A stretch of 21,120 nucleotides of DNA, from assembly GCA_000969725.1 (NCBI GenBank), contig JXSR01S073153.1. One strand, 5' to 3'. The notes under the pieces are model-generated. The model was not told the DNA's origin and did not search any database. It saw nothing but the letters and a program-made list of their open reading frames with translations. This document shows, in pieces, positions 1 to 8,835 of this stretch; positions within the stretch are counted from its first letter, which is position 1; every line of letters starts with the position of its first letter. The stretch is from Ophiothrix spiculata (Eukaryota > Echinodermata > Ophiuroidea > Amphilepidida > Ophiotrichidae). The position numbers and the translations under genes were made by a program.

Positions 1-640
1 TCGTCTCAATGCACTGACCTCATAAAAAGTAGTTTCCATTGGTAAATTTTGGTGTCCACTTTTTTATTTACCATGTGAAACTTTTAATTAATTGCATATC
101 AAAGATAAGGGTTGATTTATTTGTTTTGGGGAATTCTTTTGTTTGGGTTTTATACAATCTTTCAAATTAAAAAGGTTAATGATGATCACAATCATATGAA
201 GTATAAAATAAGGCATGTTTAAACCCTTGGTGTCCACTTTGGTGTCCACACAATATTTACCAATGGAAATTTTCGAGACAATTTTTTTGGTATAAAAACA
301 ACTTGAATATTACTTATTTCAGGTTTAATGTAAAGCTTGGGCAGGGTTTTCAACAGTTACATTGTAAAATTTTATGAATTATTTTTAGGATCTGAGAGAA
401 TGTTGGAAGTAGATTTGGTGTCCACTTTACGATGTTTACGTGTGAAATTTCATATTTGCCTGAAAATTTTCATCTGGAACTACTCTTTCATGATTTATAG
501 GCTTTTCTAAGTGAAAAAGTTGCATGTTGACTTAAAACTATAAGAAATATGTCTTAAAACAATTTTGGTTAACAGTTATGGCAGTTAAATAGTTTTGGTG
601 TCCACATTTACCAATGAAATCATAATTTTTAACAAAATCG
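1..640. repeat. Degenerate array with GGTGTCCAC boxes
   Basis: The nonamer GGTGTCCAC occurs five times on the plus strand, starting at 51, 229, 241, 417 and 597. Apart from the close pair at 229/241, spacing is 176-180 bases. The boxes at 51, 241, 417 and 597 are followed after about 6-12 bases by a variant of TTTACCAATGGAAA or TTTACCATGTGAAA. An inverted copy, TTTCCATTGGTAAA, is at 33-46. The bases between boxes are AT-rich and not clearly alike, so this is either an old satellite of about 178 bp or a transposon with internal repeats. The array may run past the left edge of the window. No coding exon is visible in it. Confidence 0.55.
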
Positions 641-1148
641 CCTGTATTAGGGCATGTATCTGTTTGTTTTCTGCCCTATGATATTCCAAACAGCTAAACT
701 TTGATCTTATATCCTAAATTTAGCAAAGAAAGAGGAACTTTATAGCAGCAACGATGATTTACAAAAATATGCCCCAAAAAGTGCATGTCACCTTTTGGTA
801 CCCTCATTTATGGAATATGCCATATATAAAAACTGTTGTGCTCACAAAACATCTCATCTATAATAGTCTCGTTGCCGGTGCTAAATATTCCATGTGCAAA
901 CATCGATACAAGACAAATACGTATTTTCTGCTGGAATACATGACTGTAAAATTAAAGTAGAACAATTCCAAAAAACTATACTTGGTGCACACATCAAGTA
1001 TACATATAATCTGCAATGTCACCATAATGATCCCAACAGTACATAGTATATTAAAATGACTAAAACATCCAAAAAAGTCAATTTCTTATAATCACAGTAT
1101 CTGACATTACCAAAATTGGTAATTTTTGTCATCAGTGTACTAGTTGAG
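641..1148. other. Non-coding, possible LINE 3' tail
   Basis: AT-rich sequence with no supportable gene. A 68-codon open frame at 754-960 shows no family motif and looks like chance. The part next to 1149 lies just past the stop codon of the antisense LINE and probably holds its 3' untranslated region, but I see no poly(A) or microsatellite tail that would fix its end. A short palindrome, ATTACCAAAATTGGTAAT, lies at about 1107-1124. Confidence 0.4.
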
Positions 1149-2212
1149 TTACTGAGTCAGTTTCAGATTTCTTTCTCTATGCATAGAGGCTATGAAGCTC
1201 AGGGATGTGCATGACATTGGCTCCAATAGCCTCCTACTCGTACTCTCGTCACCAAGTAATGTTATTCTGGTGAACAGGAATGGATCGTCCAGATCAGCAG
1301 CCTCATGCAGATCTACATCTTCTACCTGTGCTGTTATGGCTCGTCTGTACTCTTCTCTGATAGAATGGAACTCGGGACAGCTACTAAGGAAGCAGCATAC
1401 TGTGTCTACCACGTTCTGGTTGATTTGTCTCAGCCTAGTCCTTACAGGGTATACTCCTGCCAACATTCTTGCTTTGATGATAATGGCATGTCTTTGGTAT
1501 GGATTGACCTGTTTGTATGGTCTCAGTATTGGTGATGTAATATCTACTTCCATGCTTGCTAACATAGACAGCGTCGACTTCTGATGTATGCCAGTTTGAA
1601 TAGAGTTGTTTTCTAAATGCAAAACTGCCATCCTGGTTACCTTCTTCCAGACTGTAGGCTTTACATGATGTTGAATAATAAAGTTCACGGATGGTAAGTC
1701 GAGCTCCTCCAGATCACGTTGGACATCACAAAGGCACCATCTCTTGCAACTAGTTGTGCCAATGATACTATAGAGAAGTCGGGTCTCGATGAATTCTGGG
1801 TCCATAGTGGCGATCTTGCAGAAGATATTGATTCTTGACTCCATCAGTCTGTACTGTATAGATCTTGCTCCTACTAAGACCTTTGCGGCTACATTTGCTG
1901 CTTGCTGAGGCAAACCTAGTATCTGCTTGAGAACGATATTTTGATGTTTGTCAAATTCTGTTTGCTGTCTTTTTGAGATATTGTTAGCTTCCAAACCGTA
2001 CAGCATACGTGGAAGAGCATAGGTGTTCCATAGGCTAGTTGTTACAATAGGCGGGATTCCCTGGGCGTGAGTACCTGCTCCTGTGAGGCTATATAAGGTT
2101 CTTCTGGCCATCATGCTCTTATTTGTGACATCTTCGTTCTTAAACTGGTTGCGTGCCAGGAATGTAATGCCAAGATATGTGTGTTCTTGCTGCTCCTTAA
2201 TTGGGTTATTTC
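1149..2212 (-). pseudogene. LINE C-terminal domain, frameshifted from RT
   Basis: This is the region downstream of the reverse transcriptase. The open frame from 2114 is 321 codons, but similarity runs further upstream: bases 2212 to 2115 in the same frame read through HTYLGITFLARNQFKNE, the conserved YLG region that follows the RT palm. A one-base shift near 2210 separates it from the RT frame, which ends at a TAG. The domain includes the LWNTYALPRMLYGLE segment typical of LINE thumb/connector regions. Near the end, TVCCFLSSCPEFHSIREEY resembles the terminal Cys/His zinc-like motif of such elements, but the spacing between the first cysteines and the rest looks too short, so a small deletion is likely. 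Confidence 0.8.
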
Positions 2213-4789
2213 CTAGTAATAGCTGTTCACTAGGGGGGTTTGTGTCTCCTGATTACGAAAGATCATATACACACTCTTGCTGGCGTTATATCCATACTCC
2301 CAGTCAGTTGCATACTTAGCAGCTATATCAAGCATGGCCTGCAGTTCAAGTGGGCTTCCAGCCAAAAGGCACACATCATCGGCAAATGCCAGCACTCCAC
2401 TGTAGGTGCCATTCACTACTACTCCCAGTCTTGCTTAGCGCAGACACTTAATGAGCTCGTCAATGTAAACAATGTAAAGGAGAGGAGAAACCACACCACC
2501 CTGCCATACACCTTGTCCTATCTTAAAGGTGTCACTGAGCCTTTGGTTCCAGGAGACTGCACTCCTCATGTTTTGGAAGTACTTGTGAAGAGTAAGCCAT
2601 ATCTTACTTCTTATGCCAGCTACATACATTTTGTACAGTAGACACTTGTGGTTTACCACGTCAAACGCCTTGGAGGCATCCAGAAACACTACATGAGTAT
2701 GTTGTTGCTTACTACATCTGATGGCAGTTATCATTTCTAGAGCGGCTGCAATTTGTGTGCAAGATCGATTCTTCTGAAAACCGCCTTGTAATACGTCAGG
2801 AATGTCAGCAGCTTTTAGGATGGGGAGTATGCGTTCTTTCAACACAGCTTCCAGCACCTTTGCAAATCCTGAGTTTAGTGTAATAATGCCTCTGTATCCT
2901 TTTAGGTCTGTCAGATTTGCAGATTTTTTCTTATGGATCGGTATGATGATTCCCACTTGCAATGGTTCAGGAATGATTGCCTGCTGCATACATGAATTAA
3001 TGATCTCTGTGACTAATTCAACTCCCCTTTTACCAAGATGTTGTAAGTGCTCTGTGGTAACTTCATCCATCCCTGGCGCCTTGTTTCTGTGAAGTGTCTT
3101 TAATACAGTGCTAACTTCGTCAGTTGTTATCTTTTTATCAGAAGTTTCAGAGGACTGTTCGATCTTGAGTATGGTGTTAGTGAGTTCAGCTATGTTAGTT
3201 GCAAGATCACTTATTTGATTTGGAGTTGCTAGACAGCTAAAGTACTCTGTCCATCCAGCAGGTAGCTCCTCATCTTGGTACGTTATACCATTTACCACCA
3301 GCTCATCAGTTTCTACCTCCCTGCTCTTTCTATTTTCACCAACCAATCTATAGAAGAGTTTGCTGTCACTCTCTTTAGCTTCAAGGATCTGTTGGTATTT
3401 TGATTCCCGAAGTTTAGCTCTACTGAATCGAAGCTCCTTTCTGAACTCCTTCTTTGACTCCAGGTAATCTCTTCTCAGCTGGTTGTCTCGATTTTTAGGT
3501 CTACCATTGTCTTTCCATTCTTTCCACAATTTCTTTGTTTTTTGATATGCCATGTCAACCTCTTTGGACCACTCATCCTTTCGATGTTTCCTTGGCCTCT
3601 GTATAGGTAGATTGGATTTAAATATTTGTAACATTTCTTGCGTGAAGCTGTCAAGAGTTTCTAGTATGTTTGATGTTTGCAGACCCTTCAGCAGTTGTTC
3701 AGCTGATTTTTCAAGCGTGATGGTATACTTCTCTCTCAGCTCCCATTTTTCCAATTTGTTCCATTTCACTTTACTCTTACCCCCTCTCATAGGCATTTCT
3801 TTTACTGATGCTTGTCTCTCAGTAGTGAAGTTGATTGTAAGGAAGACCGGGAAGTGATCAGAGGTGTTAAGAGGGTGTTCTCCTTTAACCCAATGCTTTA
3901 GAAGTAAATGCTCATTTTGCCTCTGTGAGAGAAACATATCTATTTTTGATTTCTTAGTTCCAGAGTCGTTGCAGTATGTTGGCATATTAGGCAGCCCATG
4001 TACAAATGTCAGCTGATTTCTTGTTAGAAAGTCGTCAAAGAGAACATCATTTCTCGTAAGCTGTCTTCCCGGCTCTGCATTTAGGTCTCCACCAATAATC
4101 ACGACTCCTTGTGTCTTATACTTATCAAGTATCTCCTCTAACTCTGCTATAACACCCTGGTATTGGATATCATTTCCAGGTATTCCATCAGATGGCATGT
4201 ACACACAGATAAGAATTATTGGTTCTGGGCAGTTCTTGTATTGAATTTTGATTCCAATGATCCTCTCAGAGCCATCACTGAGTCTGCTAATACACTGGTC
4301 AAGATGACGCTTCCACAAGATTGCCACTCCTCCTTGGCCCCGTTTCAAAGCCTGTTCAGGATCCTTGAGTAGATCGTATGTCTTGGCATAATTGTTATAG
4401 TTATCACTTATGTTGTTCAGCATATCAATGTTGTAGGTATGAAGCCAATAATAATAGCCACTTTCTGTGACACTTTCAGCAGATTGACAATCTAGTTTTG
4501 AGGCAGAGTCTTCTATGTGTTTGTTCGGTACTTCGGATGAGTCTTTAGCATCTACCAAAGTTCTACAGTTTGTGCAGATATAATCTCCTTTAAGACTCTT
4601 TACTTTTTCCTTAGTAAGGTTTTCACATGTGTAGTGTATCCATGAGTCGCACTTATCACAGCCTATCATGTCGCTGTGTTTGTCTCCTTTGTCACAAGCT
4701 ACACATGAGCCCTTTTCTTCTCTTAATTGTAAGTCTAGTGTTTGCGGACATCTTTCATCTCTATTCTCAGATTTCTTTGACAATAACAA
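2213..4789 (-). pseudogene. LINE ORF2: PHD, partial endonuclease, reverse transcriptase
   Basis: This frame would nick target DNA and reverse-transcribe the element RNA. It opens at 4789 and reads 784 codons to a TAA at 2437-2435. The same frame continues at once through ARLGVVVNGTYSGVLAFADD, so one nonsense codon cuts the RT just before its catalytic FADD box. Residues 29-75 form a PHD-type finger: Cys29, 32, 44, 47, His52, Cys55, 72, 75. Endonuclease motifs are GDLN at 234-237, KIDMF around 282-286 and SDH at 310-312. The first part of the endonuclease, with its catalytic Asn and Glu, is missing: the text goes from a Ser/Glu linker straight to WLHTYNIDML (115-124). The RT runs from about 555: NKAPGMDEVTTEHL, FLDASKAFD (Asp704), and GQGVWQGGVVSPL, where the usual Arg before QGG is Trp. 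Confidence 0.92.
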
Positions 4790-5139
4790 ATTCCTTACAC
4801 TCCTAGTTGTTGTATCTTCTATGCATGGTAATATTCTTCTATGGTCCTACCGTTTCCCTTGAGTGAAGTGTTGCTTTTTCCTGACTCCTTGATGCTTTTA
4901 GGGTAGGTGTTGGTCTTGCTTCTGGTGGTCATGCCACTGCATCTAATCTGTGTTTGCTTCTCGGTGATTGCAATGTCATATTTTGCTTAATCTGTGCTGA
5001 TTTCTGAATCACTGTCTTGCGTTTTGTTTTGCTCATTATTGTCATACTTCTTCCTCATCTCTGTGTTCATTAATGGAACAACATCATTTTCTTCTAGTGG
5101 CACTTAAGAGCTTCCAGTATGACCCCAGTCATTTTGTAC
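4790..5139 (-). pseudogene. LINE linker remnant between ORF1 repeats and PHD
   Basis: Read on the minus strand, this stretch continues the repeat unit seen upstream: DVVPLMNTEMRKKYDNNEQN followed by an acidic DSDSE segment, then a TAA, then GMTTRSKTNTYPKSIKES. The last segment echoes GITTRSKAALN near 6030. Further stops precede the PHD frame. It was therefore probably coding in the parent element and linked the repeat region to the PHD finger, but stops and shifts have broken it here. Confidence 0.6.
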
Positions 5140-6048
5140 TTAACTACAATTTAAGGTAGCTATATCAAGTTCATTCTTCTTCGTCTTCTCATTGCTCATT
5201 GATTGAACAGCATCTTTGTCTTTTGCATTACTTGCGCTGCACTCTGAGACACTGACTTGTGTTCGTGTTTGCTCAAAATTCTCACACCTCTTCGTCTTCT
5301 CATTGCTCATTAGTTGAACAACATCCTCATCTTTTGTTTTACTTGCGCTGCGCTCGGAGACACTGACATGTGTTTTAATTTGCTCAAAATTCTCACACCT
5401 CTTCGTCTTCCCATTGCTCGTTGGTTGAACAACATCTCCATCTTTTGCTTTGCTTGCGCTGCATTCAGAGACGCTGGCAAGTGTTTCTATTTGCTCAAAA
5501 TTCTCACACCTATTCGTCTTCTCATTGCTTGTTAGTTGAACAACATCTTCATCATCTTTTGCTTTACTTGCGATGAATTCTGAAACACTGTCATGTGTTT
5601 CTATTTGCTCAAAATTCTCACATCTCTTCATCTTATCTTTGTTCATTAATTGAACAACATCACCTTCCTTTGGTGATGCCCGAGTTTTTTCAGTATTGTC
5701 TGTTGACTTCCTATTCCTGGTATTTGCGGCGTCAACTTTTGCTTTACTTGCACTGGATTCACCGTCACTGACATGTAGTTCTGTTTGTTCATTATTACTC
5801 GTATTTGCGGCGTCAGCTTTCGCTTTACTTGCACTGGATTCACCGTCACTGTCATGTAGTTCTGTTTGTTCATTATTCCTGGTATTTGCGGCGTCAACTT
5901 TCGCTTTACTTGCACTGGGTTCACCGTCACTGACATGTAGTTCTGTTTGTTCATTATTCTTGGTTGTGCAGCTTAGTTCTAACCTCTGTGCCTTCTGAAG
6001 ATTTAAGGCTGCTTTACTCCTGGTGGTAATGCCGTCATTTGCAGCCAT
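5140..6048 (-). pseudogene. LINE ORF1 repeat-rich linker
   Basis: An open frame of 302 codons of low complexity, rich in Lys, Glu, Ser, Asn and Thr. It opens with ANDGITTRSKAALNLQ. Next come three near-identical units of about 34 residues built on NNEQTELH.SDGE.SASKAK, then units of about 40 residues built on DVVQLMSNEKTKRCENFEQ. The frame ends with NELDIATLNCS and a stop. DIATLNC is typical of the start of LINE AP endonucleases, so the true N-terminus of the endonuclease may lie here, detached from the rest. The region is probably disordered in the protein. A frame change near 6048 separates it from the N-terminal domain. Its function is unknown to me beyond being part of the element. Confidence 0.75.
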
Positions 6049-6566
6049 TCGGTATCAATGTTTCTACTCCTGGTGTTTATGGAGGAATTGGTCTGTTCAA
6101 GTGCAATTCTCATTGCATTGTTTAGTTGATTAATGATGGTGCTGCTAGCTTGCATAAATTTTGTTATTCTTGGGAGGTAGTGTTGTATAAAAAGGCCATG
6201 TCCTCTTCCATTTATGAGAAGTCTCGATGACGTATTATACAGATTGATAGTAAAGTTCCCATGAGTAGAACTGCTGTCATTTACTTGGATTGTCTCTCTA
6301 GTATGTGCTCCCCTTGTTTCTTTAGCTGTTGTATGTCTACAAGTAAGCTTTTGATGTTCTATCTCCAAGAAGTAGTGCAAGATGCCTTTTTTGAGAAATT
6401 CATAAGCGCCAGTGTTACACTCGATAATGGTTTGATTTCCATGATCTTTCATTTCCATTGTAAATGAAGGTTGCTCACAAGCAGCACGTTTCTTGTTCAG
6501 TGCCCTATTAGTGCTTAGCGTATAGGTTTCAGAGAACACAATTACTTTTATAGCCAGCTTGTCTAC
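6003..6566 (-). pseudogene. LINE ORF1 N-terminal domain, 5'-truncated
   Basis: The frame reads VDKLAIKVIVFSETYTLS from about 6565. It continues through EMKDHGNQTIIECNTGAYEF and GNFTINLYNTSSRLLINGRG, then LPRITKFMQASSTIINQLNN, ending at a stop near 6003. The INLYNTSSRLLINGRG block is of a kind I recall from N-terminal regions of PHD-bearing LINE proteins; its role is not known to me. The first Met-like codon in this frame (6539-6537) is actually GTG, and coding sense extends upstream of it into the foldback loop. There an in-frame TAG from the inverted copy closes the frame, so the real start is lost. From about 6050 the next part of the protein is in another frame. Confidence 0.75.
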
Positions 6567-6669
6567 CTTTGGCTATAAAAGTAATGTGTTCTCTGAAACC
6601 TATACGCTAAGCACTAATAGGGCACTGAACAAGAAACGTGTTGCTTGTGAGCAACCTTCATTTACAATG
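6456..6669. repeat. Foldback at LINE 5' end, ~100-bp arms
   Basis: Arms 6456-6556 and 6570-6669 are inverted copies of each other around a 13-base loop (6557-6569). I see one substitution (GCAGCACG against GCAACACG) and one single-base insertion, so identity is about 98 percent. The left arm is coding sequence of the LINE. The right arm is an antisense duplicate of it and ends abruptly in AT-rich DNA unrelated to the LINE. Confidence 0.95.
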
Positions 6670-7020
6670 TTTTTAAATGTTTTATATATAACCTCGTTTG
6701 TGACCATAATATTGCAACTGAGAATCCCATAAGGTTTGAGTGCTTAGTGAATACAACAAAAAATGGTAGTATACAAAATTTGTTAGGTAAAAAAAGTGTG
6801 GAAAAGAAAGGGAAAAAATATGCAGACACATGTTTTAATTAGTCTTAATTATTGCCTTCAAAATATATTCTAAAAAAAGAAAATCTGAGAAGAACAAAAA
6901 AAGGGCTTTCGACCTTTTAAGGTCCATGCCTCATCTGATCTGCCAAACCCCCACTGACGTTTCTATGAGAGATACTGCGTGAGGACGCTGTTTACATTTT
7001 CTGTTGCCGAGTGATAAATT
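6670..7020. other. AT-rich non-coding; possible degenerate hairpin motif
   Basis: No gene is seen. On the minus strand, 6940 to 6905 reads CAGATGAGG, a short stem (GACCTT/AAGGTC) and then CGAAAG. This resembles the layout of the hammerhead-like cores at 13970-13998 and 14252-14280, but with a substitution in the CTGATGA box, so it may be a decayed Penelope terminal fragment or chance. The rest is AT-rich with A-runs. Confidence 0.3.
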
Positions 7021-7023
7021 AAA

Positions 7024-7610
7024 GTCATCATCTTCAGAGTAACCGAATGCTTCCGAAGACCTGCCGAAGAATACTTTGTGAGCTCGCCACGGGAAAAGTC
7101 GTCATCTTCCAAGCAACCGAATGCTTCCGAAGACCTGCCGAACAAGCTTTTAGCCAGAGAGCTGTCAAGCCGTCTTTTGGACGGCCTGTCACGATAAAAG
7201 ACGCCCTGTAAAAAAAAAATGCATAGGCCGTCCAATAAGGCGTCCAAAAATACGTTTTACCATATGAAATTCGATGTTGAATGTTAGAATTTATCTTCAA
7301 TAATCATCATCCTCACAAAATCTGACCAATTTATTGTACTTTATGAACTTAAAATGGGTTTTATATCGCGTTTTTTCTTCGTTCGTTCCCCAGTGAGTTG
7401 CCATTTTGTTTACAAACTAGCGCGAACATAATCCTCGACTTCTTTGTCAAGTATGAATGTTAATGATGCTGACGTCACAATGTTTTGATTGAAGCCGGCC
7501 TGTTCGCCCGGCTGCGAATTTGGACGCCCTACTTTCAAATCCTGGCTAAAAGCTTGCTGCCGAAGTCATCTTCAGAGCAACAGAATGCTTCCGAAGACCT
7601 GCCGAAGAAT
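7024..7610. repeat. Three copies of a ~43-bp CATCTTC...CTGCCGAA unit
   Basis: Copies lie at about 7026-7068, 7101-7142 and 7566-7608. Each runs from CATCTTC through a variant of GAGCAACCGAATGC to TTCCGAAGACCTGCCGAA, with a few substitutions. The second and third were adjacent before the 414-bp element at 7143-7556 inserted exactly at the end of the second copy. The 8-bp target duplication is CTGCCGAA. Confidence 0.85.
7143..7556. mobile_element. 414-bp MITE with 8-bp TSD
   Basis: Terminal inverted repeats CAAGCTTTTAGCCAG (7143-7157) and CTGGCTAAAAGCTTG (7542-7556) are exact over 15 bases. They are flanked by a perfect 8-bp duplication, CTGCCGAA, at 7135-7142 and 7557-7564. Subterminal sequence carries GGACGGCC/GGCCGTCC and GGCGTCC motifs in both orientations. 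There is no transposase. An 8-bp duplication fits hAT, P, Merlin or Zisupton-type DNA transposons; the TIR does not clearly decide among them. Confidence 0.88.
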
Positions 7611-7620
7611 CAAAATGACG

Positions 7621-8189
7621 TCACAGGGCAATTTAATAAAATCATAAAATTCATTTTTTAGCTCAGATATATATTATTTTTCAGCGTTTTCAACCCACTT
7701 GAAACAATTCTAAGGCATTCCATGCAATACCGTGTCAAAATATCTGCTACAACATACATTTCTGGAGCATTTTATGTGATTACCAGGTTTCTTACTACGA
7801 AAGATATTGAGAGGGTTCCGTGAAAGCTTTAGGGCTCTTGTCAGAATTAAGAAGTGCTCCTTCCCCCAGGAATCCTGCAGGAATCCTGGCTCAGTGAGCG
7901 CTTCCAGATTAGACCCAGGAAGGAGCAGCACTTGACAACAATGACTCAGTATGTTACGCATGTTTATCAAGTAGTTTGAATTTAGAAGTCAATAAATCCT
8001 ATAGAATGCAATACAACCACATTCAGTGAAGCAGTTAAAAATCAATAAGGAGTGCTCCCTTTATGAATGGGTTGTTAATGAGACAGGATTTTCAAGTAGA
8101 GAGAACAAAAGATTTTTGGAGCGCTCCTTCCTGCAGGATTCCTGGGTACCTTAATTATGATAAGGGCCCTTAGTCGTGTGCTGCGCCAC
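7621..8189. other. Non-coding with short repeated CTCCTTCC/AGGAATCCTG segments
   Basis: No exon is recognised. AAGTGCTCCTTCC at 7852-7864 has an imperfect inverted partner at 7918-7933, with AGGAATCCTG repeated in between. A further similar block (GCGCTCCTTCCTGCAGGATT) is at about 8121-8140. This looks like debris of a short repetitive element. An 86-codon antisense frame over 7710-7970 has no family signature. Confidence 0.4.
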
Positions 8190-8576
8190 CTACGGTGATT
8201 CTGGGAACATTGCGTCGAGGTGTAATTTGTGAATGAATTTTGATACTTCGCCCTTCCGATGATTTCCGGAACATATTATGGGATATCCTTGATCTAAATG
8301 ATATGCCAGGTCGTCGGTTGTTTCTAAAAGTTGTGATTCGCAGGAACATTCTAGCTGAAATCCATGCTGCACGTCAGTTAAAATATCATGGGATTCACAA
8401 TGAGTTATGTGCTCCATAAGTTTACAACACACTGATGTGAGCGACACTGGCCGATGATTTGTTAGTAAAGCCCTGTCACCTTTTTTAAACAGTGCCAATC
8501 AGCTGGTAAGGTTCCATTGTTCAAACTCTGGGCAAACAATGCTTGAAGAAATGGTGCAATTTGCTGGGCAGTGTCA
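8190..8576 (-). pseudogene. Reverse transcriptase relic of a second LINE
   Basis: On the minus strand, bases 8576 to about 8505 read QQIAPFLQALFAQSLNNGTL followed by PADW. After a frame change, 8498 onwards reads ALFKKGDRALLTNHRPVSLT, SVCCKLMEHI, ILTDVQHGFQ and CESQLLETTDDLAYHLDQG. These are RT fingers/palm motifs of the CR1/Jockey type (P.FKKGD, NYRPVSLTSVCCK.LE, L...QHGFR...SCE.QL). The fragment stops before the catalytic LDFSKAFD box and is followed by unrelated residues. It differs clearly from the RT of the large LINE (IHKKKSANLTDLKGYRGI), so it comes from another family. It is inactive. Confidence 0.88.
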
Positions 8577-8644
8577 TATTGCAGTATAATCAGATTGCAT
8601 TCCAGAATAAATGAAAGCAGTCTATACTTTTTTTATCATTTCAG

Positions 8645-8773
8645 TACCTCAGTATGGATCCTTTAACTTTCCCCAAACCATGGATATTAACCCTATTGTC
8701 AACTTTTGATCCTCATCTTCCAATGTCGCAAACTAGACAAGACACTTTGGTAGCACAAGTTATGAACATTCAG
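8645..8773 (+). CDS. Host gene exon A (unidentified protein)
   Basis: The acceptor is a pyrimidine-rich tract ending TTTCAG (to 8644) and the donor is CAG|GTAAGA. The 129 bases read 43 codons without a stop: YLSMDPLTFPKPWILTLLST, then FDPHLPMSQTRQDTLVAQVM and NIQ, ending in phase 0. The ATG at 8654 has A at -3 and G at +4, a strong start context, so this may be the first coding exon after a 5' UTR intron; the frame is also open up to the acceptor, so an upstream coding exon cannot be excluded. I do not recognise the protein. The segment is amphipathic and shows no signal peptide. Confidence 0.78.
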
Positions 8774-8835
8774 GTAAGATCAAGGCCTCAATCTGATTGA
8801 AATTTGATACTTTTTGTCACCATGCATGTTCTGTA

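Larger units (their letters stand above)
1149..6569 (-). mobile_element. Non-LTR retrotransposon (LINE), degenerate, antisense
   Basis: A LINE of about 5.4 kb, antisense to the host gene. In sense order it holds an N-terminal domain (6569 to about 6050), a repeat-rich linker (6048 to about 4800), a PHD finger, a partial AP-type endonuclease, a reverse transcriptase with FADD catalytic motif, and a C-terminal domain ending in a Cys/His-like segment. PHD plus endonuclease plus reverse transcriptase is known from CR1/Jockey-superfamily elements; the exact clade cannot be settled by eye. Long open frames interrupted by only a few stops and shifts suggest a fairly recent insertion. The copy cannot make full proteins. 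The 5' end stops at a foldback loop (6557-6569), and the 3' end lies somewhere below 1149. I could not identify a target-site duplication. Confidence 0.9.

Noticed and set aside
754-960. 68-codon plus-strand open frame
   Set aside because: No recognisable motif, AT-rich codon content, no splice-site context linking it to the host exons; likely chance.
1192-1584. 130-codon plus-strand frame over the LINE
   Set aside because: Antisense shadow of the LINE C-terminal domain, whose minus-strand reading has clear family motifs.
2240-2641. 133-codon plus-strand frame
   Set aside because: Antisense shadow of the LINE RT region; no independent evidence.
5646-5998. Overlapping ~100-codon frames on both strands with internal repeats
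   Set aside because: They are frame shadows of the tandem repeats in the LINE linker.
6902-6930. Perfect palindrome around GACCTTTTAAGGTC
   Set aside because: On checking, the two middle T bases break exact symmetry; it is only a short stem with a small loop.
6963-7300. Two minus-strand frames of 88-94 codons
   Set aside because: They run across the ~43-bp repeats and the MITE; their repeated peptides only reflect the DNA repeats.
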